In this document: in pieces, positions 48,969 to 57,858 of the stretch
Layout: each line of letters begins with the position of its first letter
Position numbering within the stretch: the first letter of the stretch is position 1
Source: Palsa-147 sp049279675
GTDB taxonomy: Bacteria > Acidobacteriota > Terriglobia > Acidiferrales > UBA7541
Direction of reading: 5' to 3'
Length of the DNA stretch: 64,000 bases
Assembly: GCA_049279675.1 (NCBI GenBank)
Contig: JBAPOP010000011.1
Span: forward strand, 1 to 64,000
Notes under the pieces: model-generated
What the model saw: only the letters and a program-made list of their open reading frames with translations
The model's database searches: none
What the model was told of the DNA's origin: nothing
Position numbers and translations under genes: made by a program

Positions 48969-51530
48969 TCAGCGCAGGACGATATTCACAAGTTTCTTCG
49001 GCACTACGATCGTCTTCACGATCGTTTTGTCCTTGACCATGTGGGCGACACGCTCGTCGGCAAACGCGCGCGCCTTCAGCTCTTCTTCGCCGAGCCCGTC
49101 ATCCACCAGAATTTTCCCTCGCAGCTTGCCGTTGATCTGGATGATGATTTCATGCTGCTCTTCGCGGGCCAGGTCTTCGCGATATTCCGGCCAGCGCACC
49201 AGCCGAATGCCGTTCGCGTGGCCCAGCATCTGCCAGAGCTCCTCGGCGAGATGCGGAGTGATCGGCGCGAGCATCAGCACAAGAATCTCCATCACGCGTT
49301 TCACGACGGCAGGATTCGCCGCGTCAGCCAGCGGCTCGTGCGCGTGGAGTTCGTTGACCAGCTCCATGATGAGCGCAACGGAAGCGTTGAAGTGCCATCG
49401 CACTTCGAAATCGCTCGTCACGCGCTTCAGCACCTGGTGTGCCTTGCGCAGCAGTGCTTTTTCCTTTTCGGTGGCCTTGCCAAAATCGAATTGCGCGTAG
49501 TCGAGCGCTGGAGCCTCGCGCAGCCTCCCGGCGTTTGCCTCGATTAGCCGATACACGCGATTTAGGAAGCGCGAGCATCCTTCAATCGCCTGATCGCTCC
49601 ATTCGAGATCTTTCTCCGGCGGCGCAGCAAACAAGGTGTACAGCCGCCCCGTGTCGCAGCCATACTGCTCCGCCATTTCGATCGCGCCGACGACATTCCC
49701 GCGCGATTTCGACATCGCGACGCCGCCCTTTTGCACCATGCCTTGAGTAAAGAGCCGCGTAAACGGCTCGTTGTGCTCCACGAGTCCGATATCGCGCATC
49801 ACTTTCGTAAAAAATCGTGAATATAGCAGATGGAGAATTGCATGCGTGATGCCGCCGACGTACTGATCGACTGGCAGCCAGTAGCGCACGATTTCCTTGT
49901 CGAACGGAGCTTTCTCGTTGTGCGGATCGGCGTACCTGTAGAAATACCACGATGAATCCACGAAAGTATCCATCGTATCGGTTTCGCGGCGCGCAGGGCC
50001 GCCGCACTTCGGGCAAGTTGTATTCACAAATTCCGGCGATGTCGCGAGCGGCGATTGGCCGGCTCCCAGCAACTTCACGTTTTCAGGCAGCAGTACAGGC
50101 AGTTGATCGTCCTGAACGGCTACGACTTCGCACTTCCCGCAATAAACAATCGGAATCGGCGTGCCCCAGTAGCGCTGCCGCGAAATGCCCCAATCCTTCA
50201 GCCGGTACGTCGTTTGGGCATTTCCGAAGCCGCGCGCTTCGGCGTCAGACGTCATCTTCTGCATCGCCTGCTCGCTCGTCAGTCCTGAATAATCGCCCGA
50301 TTCCAACAGGCGGCCGTGCTCCGTGTAAGGACCTCGCAGGCGCTCCGTTCGATTTGGATCGCCCGTTGCAGGCTGAATCACAACGCGGATCGTCAGCCGG
50401 TATTTCTTCGCGAACTCAAAATCGCGCTCGTCATGTGCCGGCACGCACATCAACGCGCCCGTGCCATATTCCGCGAGAACGAAATTTGCAACCCAGATCG
50501 GAATCTGTTCGCCCGAGAAGGGATTTACGGCAAATCGGCCAGTAAAGAATCCTTCCTTCTCCGCCGTCGCAATTTCCTCAGTTGTCAGGACGCGCTGGCG
50601 CAGCTTCTTCCACTGCTCTTCGACAGCCGCGGCGCCGGGCACACCGGCGAGCAATTTGCCGACGAGCGGATGTCCCGGCGAGAGCACGATTGCAGTCGCG
50701 CCGTAAATCGTGTCAATGCGCGTCGTGAAAACTTCGATCGCACCGCCGTCCACCTGCGGCACGTCGAACTTGATCCGCGCTCCCTGCGACTTGCCGATCC
50801 AATTTCGCTGCATCGTCAGCACGCGCTCGGGCCAGCCGCCTTCGATCTCCTTCATGTCGTCGAGAAGTTGATCCGCATACGCCGTAATTTTCCAGAACCA
50901 CTGCGCAATTTCGCGCGCTTCGACAATCGTGTCCTCATGACGCCAGCACCGGCCGTTCACCACCTGCTCGTTTGCCAGCACCGTTTGGCATCGCGGGCAC
51001 CAGTTCACGCGGCTCTTTTTCCGGTACGCGATTCCCCGCTCCAGCATCCGCAAGAAAAACCACTGGTTCCAGCGGTAATATTCCGGCTCGCACGTGGAGA
51101 TTTCCTTGCTCCAGTCGTAGCTGAACCCGAATCGCTTCAAAACTTTTTTGAATTCCGCGATGTTCTGGCGCGTCCAGTCGCGCGGATGAATGCCGCGGTC
51201 AATCGCCGCGTTCTCTGCAGGCAATCCGAAAGCGTCCCAACCCATCGGGTGAAGCACGTTGAAGCCGCGCATCCATCGGTATCGCGCCACCGCGTCGCCG
51301 ATCGTGTAGTTGCGCATGTGGCCCATGTGCATCGTGCCCGAGGGGTACGGCAGCATTTCCAGCATGTAGAATTTCGGGCGCGAAGGATCGGGATTCGCCC
51401 GGAACGCGTCCTGCTCGTCCCAGACTTTCTGCCACTTATCTTCAATCGCGCGTGCGTCGTACTGGGTCAATGTCTGTGTCCTCGAACTATGAAATTTCAG
51501 CTTCCAGAATTGCGAACGCTGCAAACCCAT
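48969..51530 (-). CDS. leuS: Leucyl-tRNA synthetase
   Basis: Charges tRNA-Leu with leucine. The 853-residue class I enzyme has the HIGH-type motif HMGH (68-71, within PYPSGTMHMGHMRNY), a zinc-ribbon-like CPRC, the CP1 editing domain, and the second catalytic motif as AMSKSRGN in place of KMSKS. The anticodon-binding and C-terminal domains are present. The start is uncertain: the first 20 residues look unlike LeuS and TTG (residue 21, before TQYDARAIEDKW) may be the true start. It lies between nfo and guaA, both on the same strand. Confidence 0.95.
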   Translation of the reverse strand: MGLQRSQFWKLKFHSSRTQTLTQYDARAIEDKWQKVWDEQDAFRANPDPSRPKFYMLEMLPYPSGTMHMGHMRNYTIGDAVARYRWMRGFNVLHPMGWDAFGLPAENAAIDRGIHPRDWTRQNIAEFKKVLKRFGFSYDWSKEISTCEPEYYRWNQWFFLRMLERGIAYRKKSRVNWCPRCQTVLANEQVVNGRCWRHEDTIVEAREIAQWFWKITAYADQLLDDMKEIEGGWPERVLTMQRNWIGKSQGARIKFDVPQVDGGAIEVFTTRIDTIYGATAIVLSPGHPLVGKLLAGVPGAAAVEEQWKKLRQRVLTTEEIATAEKEGFFTGRFAVNPFSGEQIPIWVANFVLAEYGTGALMCVPAHDERDFEFAKKYRLTIRVVIQPATGDPNRTERLRGPYTEHGRLLESGDYSGLTSEQAMQKMTSDAEARGFGNAQTTYRLKDWGISRQRYWGTPIPIVYCGKCEVVAVQDDQLPVLLPENVKLLGAGQSPLATSPEFVNTTCPKCGGPARRETDTMDTFVDSSWYFYRYADPHNEKAPFDKEIVRYWLPVDQYVGGITHAILHLLYSRFFTKVMRDIGLVEHNEPFTRLFTQGMVQKGGVAMSKSRGNVVGAIEMAEQYGCDTGRLYTLFAAPPEKDLEWSDQAIEGCSRFLNRVYRLIEANAGRLREAPALDYAQFDFGKATEKEKALLRKAHQVLKRVTSDFEVRWHFNASVALIMELVNELHAHEPLADAANPAVVKRVMEILVLMLAPITPHLAEELWQMLGHANGIRLVRWPEYREDLAREEQHEIIIQINGKLRGKILVDDGLGEEELKARAFADERVAHMVKDKTIVKTIVVPKKLVNIVLR

Positions 51531-51561
51531 GCCGGCCTGGAGGCCGCCGCTACAAGCGCCG

Positions 51562-52656
51562 TCACTTTAGTTTCCGCCGCGGCGCGCTATTTGCCTTCGC
51601 GCGTGCATGTGGCTTGCGCGTTTTCTTCTTGGCGCTGCTGTGAGGGCGCGGCTTGTGCCATGATTTCGGCCCGCCGCCTGCTGGTACCGGCTGGCCGAGC
51701 AACTTCCACAGTGCCGCCACGTTTCGCCGATCATCTCCCGGCTTGTCGATCGGCGTCTCGAGTATGAACGCGCGCGAAACCAGCTTCGGATGATTCAAGA
51801 TTCGCCCAAACGCTTCGAGCCCAATCTCGCCCTTACCAATGTGCTCGTGCCGGTCAACGCGCGAGCCAAGCGGCGTTTTCGAGTCATTCACATGAATCGC
51901 GTAGACGTTCGCGAGTCCCACGATCGCGTCAATGCGCCCGAGCGTCTGCTCAAGTCCCGCCGCCGTGCAAATATCATGACCCGCCGCAAGCAGGTGCGCC
52001 GTGTCAATGCAAACTCCCATCGGCAAATCGCGGCACAGATCGAGAATCGCCTTCAGCTCGATGAATTGAGAACCCACCGTGCTTCCCTGCCCGGCGGTAT
52101 TTTCGAGAAGGATCCGCAAGCCTTCGAACTTCATCCCGCGCGCAGCCTGGCGCAACCCATCGGCAATCGCCGCAATCGCGGTGCTCATATCCGATCCGCG
52201 CCCCGAGCCCGGATGCGCCACCAGAAAATCCGCGCCCAGCGCCAGCGCGCGAACGATCTCGCCTTGAAACGCCTGCACTGATCGCACGCGTAACATACGA
52301 TCGGGCGAGGCGAGGTTGATCAAATAATTGGTGTGAATGACGAGCGGCCCGAGTCCCAGCTCCCGGCGCCTCTCTCGAAATCGCGTGGCATCCGCGGGCG
52401 CTATCCGCGAGCTATCGCGATCTCCGGCCCACATGCGCGGACTTGATGAAAAAATCTGAAGCGCGTTGGCGCCGAGGCCGTGGGCGATTTCAAGTGCACC
52501 CGCGAGATCTCCTGCAATGGATGTGTGGATTCCGACCCGCACGCTGCCGTCTTTCCAGGCAGGAATTTCCGGCGGGGGTGTAGGTTCCGGGCGGTATTCG
52601 TCGGCGTCGTCGTACTGGAGTTGAGAGGGTGCTATAGTGTGTTGTTCTTCCGCCAT
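51562..52656 (-). CDS. nfo: Endonuclease IV (AP endonuclease)
   Basis: Cleaves abasic sites in base-excision repair using three zinc ions. The 364-residue protein has the family strands RVGIHTSIAGDLAGALEIAH, FLVAHPGSG, RILLENTAGQGSTVGS, GVCIDTAHLLAAGHD, YAIHVNDSKTPLGSRVDRHE and HIGKGEIG. A 38-residue N-terminal extension and a C-terminal basic tail of about 40 residues (SAKKKTRKPHARAK) exceed the usual 280-residue size; the tail may add DNA affinity. GAGGGA precedes ATG 52656. First gene of the nfo-leuS-guaA series. Confidence 0.94.
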   Translation of the reverse strand: MAEEQHTIAPSQLQYDDADEYRPEPTPPPEIPAWKDGSVRVGIHTSIAGDLAGALEIAHGLGANALQIFSSSPRMWAGDRDSSRIAPADATRFRERRRELGLGPLVIHTNYLINLASPDRMLRVRSVQAFQGEIVRALALGADFLVAHPGSGRGSDMSTAIAAIADGLRQAARGMKFEGLRILLENTAGQGSTVGSQFIELKAILDLCRDLPMGVCIDTAHLLAAGHDICTAAGLEQTLGRIDAIVGLANVYAIHVNDSKTPLGSRVDRHEHIGKGEIGLEAFGRILNHPKLVSRAFILETPIDKPGDDRRNVAALWKLLGQPVPAGGGPKSWHKPRPHSSAKKKTRKPHARAKANSAPRRKLK

Positions 52657-52813
52657 TCCCTCAGGATGTCCCGGAAATTTTGCCGATGGTGGCCGGAGCT
52701 GCGAGCGCTTTCGCGCCGGCCCATGTAGAACTAAACCATCTTAGCGGAATTCTCGGAATGCCGCAAATTGGCCGCTACGGCGCCGCGCGCGGTCGATTGC
52801 CCGCAAATCCGAG

Positions 52814-53014
52814 TCAGCGATTAGGATTGAGCAGTATGCAGCCGCCTATCAGCGACAGAATTCCCGCGGCGACCGCTGCGGCGAAGCCCAGTACGAATAC
52901 AGGATTGTGAAAATCGGCCGCGGACGCGTGAAGGACGTGGTGGTGCAGCAGGTGCGCAAACGCCAGCGTGGTGAATAGAACAGCTACTCCGCAACAAATT
53001 CGCAGGATTTTCAT
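52814..53014 (-). CDS. Small two-helix membrane protein
   Basis: A 66-residue protein with two hydrophobic helices (about 5-22 and 42-60) separated by a His-rich loop, HLLHHHVLHASAAD. GGAGG lies just upstream of ATG 53014, which supports a real gene. No family recognised. The His cluster might bind metal; this is speculation. Confidence 0.5.
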   Translation of the reverse strand: MKILRICCGVAVLFTTLAFAHLLHHHVLHASAADFHNPVFVLGFAAAVAAGILSLIGGCILLNPNR

Positions 53015-53184
53015 CGCCGCCTCCGCCTAGTCTTACTCAAATGTTCGGACACGGCGGATGATCGTGCTGCTGCGCATCGAAGTCAAATAGTATCGACGCC
53101 GAGAATCCGAGATCGCGGAGTATTCGAGTTGGTGTCGCTAACGCGGAGTCTGCTCACGCTCGTCGCACTGCAGTAATCTCGACC

Positions 53185-55845
53185 CTATTCGTGGCGGAGA
53201 GCCACCATCGGATCGACGCGCATGGCGCGCCGCGTCGGCACGTAAGACGCCGCCATCGCCACGAGCGCCAGCAGAATTGCCACACCGGCATACGTAATCG
53301 GATCCGCCGGACGCACTCCAAAGAGCAAGTTTGACAGCAAGCGCGTCAACACCAACGCCACCGGGATGCCCACCGCCAGGCCAAGCAACAGAAGTTTTGC
53401 GGATTGCGAGAGAATCAGCCAAAAGACGCTTCCGCGAGTCGCGCCCAGTGCCATGCGAATTCCAATTTCGTGCGTGCGGTACGACACCGAATAGGAAATC
53501 ACTCCGAAAATTCCCGCCGCCGCCAGCACAAGCGTCAACACGCCAAAAAGGCCGAGCAGCATCGTGCGAAATCTTGGCTGCGCGACTGACTGCGAAATAC
53601 TCGCCGCCATCGACGTGACGTTACTGACCGGCAGATCCTTATCAATCTCACCCACGTCCCGGCGAATTGTCGCCGCCACGCTCGACGCATTCAACGTGGT
53701 CTTCACGACGATGTCCGCTCCCCAAAACGGCGCCTGCGCAAACGGAACGTACATCATCGCCCCGGGCTCTTTGTGCAGCGCGATATCCCGCACATCCCCG
53801 ACGACTCCCACGATCTCTCGCGAGATACCCTCGTGCGGAGGAAATGCGAAGACGAGCCGTTTCCCGATCGGGTCCTGATTTGGAAAATAGTGCTGCGCGA
53901 AGGCTTCGCTGATCAACGTCACCGCCGGCGCAGACATCGAATCTTCCTGCGTGAAATTGCGCCCTCGCAACAGCGCAATTCCCATCACATGAAAATAGCT
54001 GGGGCTCACTGCAACATAATCCGCGGTGCGGTCCGCGCCCTTCGTGACCGGAGGAATTCCCTCGATCTCGAAGCCAAGATTCACAAAGCCGTCCGCAAGC
54101 GGAAGCGGCGCAGCCAAGGCCGAATCCTGAAGGCCGGGCTCGGCTTGGATGCGCGGAAGCAACTGGTCCGCGAAGGCCGTCCATTGTTGCGGCGTCGAAT
54201 ATTCGAACTGAGGCAGCGAGACGTCGGTCTTCAAAACATGCTGAATATCGAAGCCCGGGCTCACCGCGGTAAGCGTCAGGAAACTGCGCACGAGCAATCC
54301 CGCCGCGACGAGCAGAATCATCGCCAGCGCGATTTCCGTTACCGCCAGGAAATTGCGCGCCCGTTGCCGGCCTCGGCTCTGATTCGAGCGCCCACTACCC
54401 TCTCTCAGTGTGACCTGCAAATCGGAATCCGCGGCGAAAAGTGCGGGCGCCAATCCAAAAATGAAACTCGCGGCCACCGACAACACCAGCGCAAAGCCCA
54501 TCACCCAGGCGTCCACGCGAATCTCTTGCGCCCGAGGTAATCCCGGCGGAATCATCACGGTGAGCCCTCGCACTCCCCAATACGCGAGACATGTGCCCAG
54601 CGCGCAACCCAGTATTCCGAGGACGGCGCTCTCCGTCAGCAATTGGCGAACGATGCGAGCGCGCCCGGCGCCGAGCGCAATTCTCACCGCCATCTCTTTT
54701 GCGCGCGAAGTGGCGCGCGTCAAAAGCAGATTCGCGATATTGGCGCACGCGATCAAGAGAACCAACCCCACGCAGCCCAGGAGCACCAGCAGTGCGGTCT
54801 TCACATCTCCCACGGATTCCTGCAGCAGCGGAACGATACGGACTGTCCAGCCGGCGTTCTCCGCGGGAAATTCCTCGCCGAGCCTCGCGCAGATTGCATC
54901 CATCTCCGCCTGAGCCTGCGCCACCGTAACGCCTGGCTTCAGCCGCCCCATAACTGGAAGAAAATGCCCAGTGCGCCGCGCCATAAACGTACCGAAGAGC
55001 GGGTCTTGGACGAGTGGTATCCAGATATCTTTACGCTCGTCGAAAAATGGAGTCCGGAAATCCGAAGGCATGACGCCAATCACTGTGAACGGGCGCTTGT
55101 CGAGAGTGATGGATTCTCCGATGATCTGCGGGTTCCCTGCGAAGCGCTCGCGCCAGAAATTCTCGTTCAGAATCACCACCGGCGGCGCCCCTTGCCTGCC
55201 GTCTTCTGGGAAAAACGTGCGTCCAAATAGAGGCTTGGCCTCCAGCAGATCGAAGAATTCTGGCGTGGCCGCAACGATCTTCACGGTGGAAGCTTCGCCG
55301 CGCCCGGTAAGGGTCAATTCGTGAAAGGTGATTCCGGCAAGCTCGCTGAAGACGTGATTCTGCGCGCGCCACTCTTCGTAATTGGGGTATGAGACGCCCG
55401 TCTCCTTGACGTCCAGTTGCGGATTCGTCTCGAACACGGTGACCAATTGCCCGGGATGCCCGTAAGGCAGCGGCTTCAATAGCACCGCGTAAACCACACT
55501 GAAGATTGCCGTATTGACCCCGATCGCCAGCGCCAGCGTACCGATTGCAATCGCAGTGAATCCGGGCGATTTGCCGAGCGTCCGAAGGCTGTACCGAACA
55601 TCCTGGACGAAAGCGTCAACGAAGCTCACGCCGCGGGCATCGCGGCACTCTTCCTTGGTTCGATCCACTCCGCCAAACTCGATGCGCGCACGACGCATCG
55701 CTTCCGCTTTCGGCACGCCGCCGAGAATCAAATCTTCCGCGTATGCTTCGATGTGGAAGCGAAGCTCCGCGTCCATCTCGTTGTCCATGCGCGAACGCCC
55801 GAGCAACGCCTGCGTCCACGATCGAAGTCGCGCCGGCCAATTCAC
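53185..55845 (-). CDS. ADOP-family permease with N-terminal prefix domain (copy 5)
   Basis: An 886-residue member of the same family as the four copies at the left edge, with an extra N-terminal region of about 70 residues (RSRMDNEMDAELRFHIEAYA, then KAEAMRRARIEFGGVDRTKE) that corresponds to the permease-prefix domain, thought to be cytoplasmic and regulatory. The first membrane helix begins at about 95 (FTAIAIGTLALAIGVNTAIF), the first FtsX loop has EMAVRIALGAGRAR and the last has HEIGIRMALGA; it ends MVALRHE. The start is GTG 55845 behind GGGGGA. It stands alone, with no permease neighbour or ATPase gene. Confidence 0.9.
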   Translation of the reverse strand: MNWPARLRSWTQALLGRSRMDNEMDAELRFHIEAYAEDLILGGVPKAEAMRRARIEFGGVDRTKEECRDARGVSFVDAFVQDVRYSLRTLGKSPGFTAIAIGTLALAIGVNTAIFSVVYAVLLKPLPYGHPGQLVTVFETNPQLDVKETGVSYPNYEEWRAQNHVFSELAGITFHELTLTGRGEASTVKIVAATPEFFDLLEAKPLFGRTFFPEDGRQGAPPVVILNENFWRERFAGNPQIIGESITLDKRPFTVIGVMPSDFRTPFFDERKDIWIPLVQDPLFGTFMARRTGHFLPVMGRLKPGVTVAQAQAEMDAICARLGEEFPAENAGWTVRIVPLLQESVGDVKTALLVLLGCVGLVLLIACANIANLLLTRATSRAKEMAVRIALGAGRARIVRQLLTESAVLGILGCALGTCLAYWGVRGLTVMIPPGLPRAQEIRVDAWVMGFALVLSVAASFIFGLAPALFAADSDLQVTLREGSGRSNQSRGRQRARNFLAVTEIALAMILLVAAGLLVRSFLTLTAVSPGFDIQHVLKTDVSLPQFEYSTPQQWTAFADQLLPRIQAEPGLQDSALAAPLPLADGFVNLGFEIEGIPPVTKGADRTADYVAVSPSYFHVMGIALLRGRNFTQEDSMSAPAVTLISEAFAQHYFPNQDPIGKRLVFAFPPHEGISREIVGVVGDVRDIALHKEPGAMMYVPFAQAPFWGADIVVKTTLNASSVAATIRRDVGEIDKDLPVSNVTSMAASISQSVAQPRFRTMLLGLFGVLTLVLAAAGIFGVISYSVSYRTHEIGIRMALGATRGSVFWLILSQSAKLLLLGLAVGIPVALVLTRLLSNLLFGVRPADPITYAGVAILLALVAMAASYVPTRRAMRVDPMVALRHE

Positions 55846-56157
55846 GGTTCCCCCATTGTCGCCTTCATGGCGCTCGCAATGACGATGCCCATGGCCTCTC
55901 TCCTAGAGCGGCTAGGAGTATAATTCCGCCCGATTCTATTTGCAACCGGCAGCCGCTAACTGGAGTGCTGGCCGGGACGCCGGCCGTCAACAAGCTCGGC
56001 GGCCGCTCCGCCTCCGCATTTGAAATCTGAAATTTCAAATTTGAAATATTGCGCCACACGATTACCATTCCCTTCCGGCCCTTAACCCGCAACAGAATCG
56101 TCGCGTCACAAGCTCAGTTCTGTTGCATAATGCGCGGGCCAAGCGGAGGAACAAACG
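55846..56157. other. Divergent intergenic region (permease copy 5 / DUF4126)
   Basis: 312 bp. It contains one AT-rich dispersed repeat (56018-56050), a GC-rich stretch (GCCGGGACGCCGGCCG, about 55973-55988) with a palindrome, and probably promoters for both genes. No operator was identified. Confidence 0.4.
56018..56050. repeat. AT-rich dispersed repeat (copy 2)
   Basis: TTTGAAATCTGAAATTTCAA then ATTTGAAATATT. Near-perfect inverted match to 35229-35262. It includes overlapping palindromes of AAATTTCAAATTT type. Confidence 0.7.
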
Positions 56158-56619
56158 ATGACGCCACTATATGTGTTCTTGGCCGGAGTTTTCGTTGGCT
56201 TGCGTTCGCTGACGCCGCTGGCGGCGACAGCTTGGGCGGCACGCGCGGGCTGGCTCAAGCTAAAAAGCCCGCTTCTATGGATTGGCACAACGCCTGCCGC
56301 CGTGTTGATCACGCTGCTCGCACTGGTGGAGCTGGTCGCGGACAAGCTGCCAAAAACTCCCAGCCGCACAGCGCCGACGGGGCTGATCGCACGCATCGTT
56401 CTCGGTGGACTGACAGGCGCCTGCGTCGCCATGGCCGGCGAAATGGGCGTTCTCATCGGCGCATTGATCGGAATCGTCGGCGCGCTCGTAGGCACCTTCG
56501 GCGGCTACCAAGCTCGGACGCGGCTCGTGAAAGCGCTTCACACTCCCGACTTCGTCGTCGCCGTACTCGAAGACCTCGTGTGCATCTGCGGGTCGATTTG
56601 GGTCGTTTCGCGATTCTAG
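56158..56619 (+). CDS. DUF4126-family membrane protein
   Basis: A 153-residue protein with about four membrane helices: FVGLRSLTPLAATAWAARAG at the N-terminus, a Gly/Ala-rich pair (IVLGGLTGACVAMAGEMGVL, IGALIGIVGALVGTFGGYQA) and a C-terminal helix. The early GLRS followed by PL and the length match DUF4126, whose function is unknown. AGCGGAGG precedes ATG 56158. No obvious functional tie to aroF, 203 bp downstream. Confidence 0.8.
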   Translation: MTPLYVFLAGVFVGLRSLTPLAATAWAARAGWLKLKSPLLWIGTTPAAVLITLLALVELVADKLPKTPSRTAPTGLIARIVLGGLTGACVAMAGEMGVLIGALIGIVGALVGTFGGYQARTRLVKALHTPDFVVAVLEDLVCICGSIWVVSRF

Positions 56620-56822
56620 CCCAACTCACTAAACGAAATCGTTGTTCGGCCGCGACGACGCATCAAAGACCTATCGACCGCCGCGATTCACCCAAATTTG
56701 CAGCCGGGACCGCCATGAAGTAGAATTTTTGCCGAACTGGCGCGAGGAACCGATCGCTACATGCGACGGCGCCTCCCTGCTGAACTCCACCCCCATTCTC
56801 GCGAATCGAGGACGAACCGCCG

Positions 56823-57851
56823 ATGCTCGTTGTAATGCAATCTCACGCCACGGACGAGCAGGTGCGCGCGGTCTGCCAGCGAATCGAAGAACTCGGTTAC
56901 AAGGCGCATCCCATCCCCGGTTCCGTCCGCAGCGCGATCGGAATCACCGGCAATACTGGAATCGTCGACCTCGGCACGCTCGAAAGCATGGCGGGCGTCG
57001 CCGAGTGCATCCCGGTCAGCAAGCCCTACAAACTTGTCAGCCGCGAAATCAAGGCGGAGAATTCCATCGTTCGCGTTCCAACGCCGCTCGGAGACGTGAC
57101 GTTTGGAGGCCCGGCCGTGGCGATCGTTGCCGGGCCATGCGCTGTTGAAACCGAGAAGCAAGCTTTCGCGGTCGCCGAAGCCGTAAAGAATGCCGGCGCG
57201 CGGCTCTTCCGCGGCGGAGCCTATAAACCGCGCACATCGCCCTACAGCTTTCAAGGCCTCGGCGAGCCCGGCCTGAAGATTCTTGCTGCCGTGCGCGATC
57301 GTTTCGGCCTCGGCATCGTCACCGAAGCGATTGATAACGAGAGCCTCGATCTCGTCGAGCGCTACGCCGACGTGATTCAAATCGGCGCGCGCAACATGCA
57401 GAATTTCTCGCTTCTCAAGCGCGCGGGACGCGCCAAGAAGCCAGTGCTCCTCAAACGCGGCATGTCCGCGACGCTCGATGAATTTCTGATGGCGGCCGAA
57501 TACGTCATGGCCGAGGGAAACTACGACGTGATCCTCTGCGAGCGAGGCGTGCGAACTTTCTCCGATCACACGCGCAACACTCTCGACCTCAGCATGATTC
57601 CCGCTGTGCAGCGCCGAAGCCATTTGCCCATCGTCGTTGATCCGAGTCACGGCACTGGCCGGCGAAATAAGGTCCTGCCGCTTTCGCGAGCGGCCGTTGC
57701 CGTCGGCGCGGACGGAATTCTCGTCGAGGTCCATAACGACCCCGAGCGCGCGCTTTCCGACGGCATGCAATCCATCGTGCCCGAGGAGTTCGCGCAGCTT
57801 ATGGTCGAAGTCCGGCAGATCGCCGGCGTGCTCAACCGCTCGCTCAACTGA
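56823..57851 (+). CDS. aroF: 3-deoxy-7-phosphoheptulonate synthase (DAHP synthase, type I-beta)
   Basis: First step of the shikimate pathway: condenses phosphoenolpyruvate with erythrose 4-phosphate. The 342-residue protein has an N-terminal ferredoxin-like regulatory domain (about 1-70, MLVVMQSHATDEQVRAVCQR) as in the Thermotoga enzyme, likely for Tyr/Phe inhibition, then the barrel with VAGPCAVE, FRGGAYKPRTSPYSFQG, LKRGMSATLDEFL, LCERGVRTF and VDPSHGTG (metal and substrate residues). Start ATG 56823 has a GAGG 12 bp upstream. The next gene begins 8 bp after its stop. Confidence 0.95.
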   Translation: MLVVMQSHATDEQVRAVCQRIEELGYKAHPIPGSVRSAIGITGNTGIVDLGTLESMAGVAECIPVSKPYKLVSREIKAENSIVRVPTPLGDVTFGGPAVAIVAGPCAVETEKQAFAVAEAVKNAGARLFRGGAYKPRTSPYSFQGLGEPGLKILAAVRDRFGLGIVTEAIDNESLDLVERYADVIQIGARNMQNFSLLKRAGRAKKPVLLKRGMSATLDEFLMAAEYVMAEGNYDVILCERGVRTFSDHTRNTLDLSMIPAVQRRSHLPIVVDPSHGTGRRNKVLPLSRAAVAVGADGILVEVHNDPERALSDGMQSIVPEEFAQLMVEVRQIAGVLNRSLN

Positions 57852-57858
57852 ACCAGTC

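Noticed and set aside
50316..51767. 483-codon plus-strand frame opposite leuS
   Set aside because: Composition is an antisense artefact of leuS; no motif, and leuS is unequivocal.
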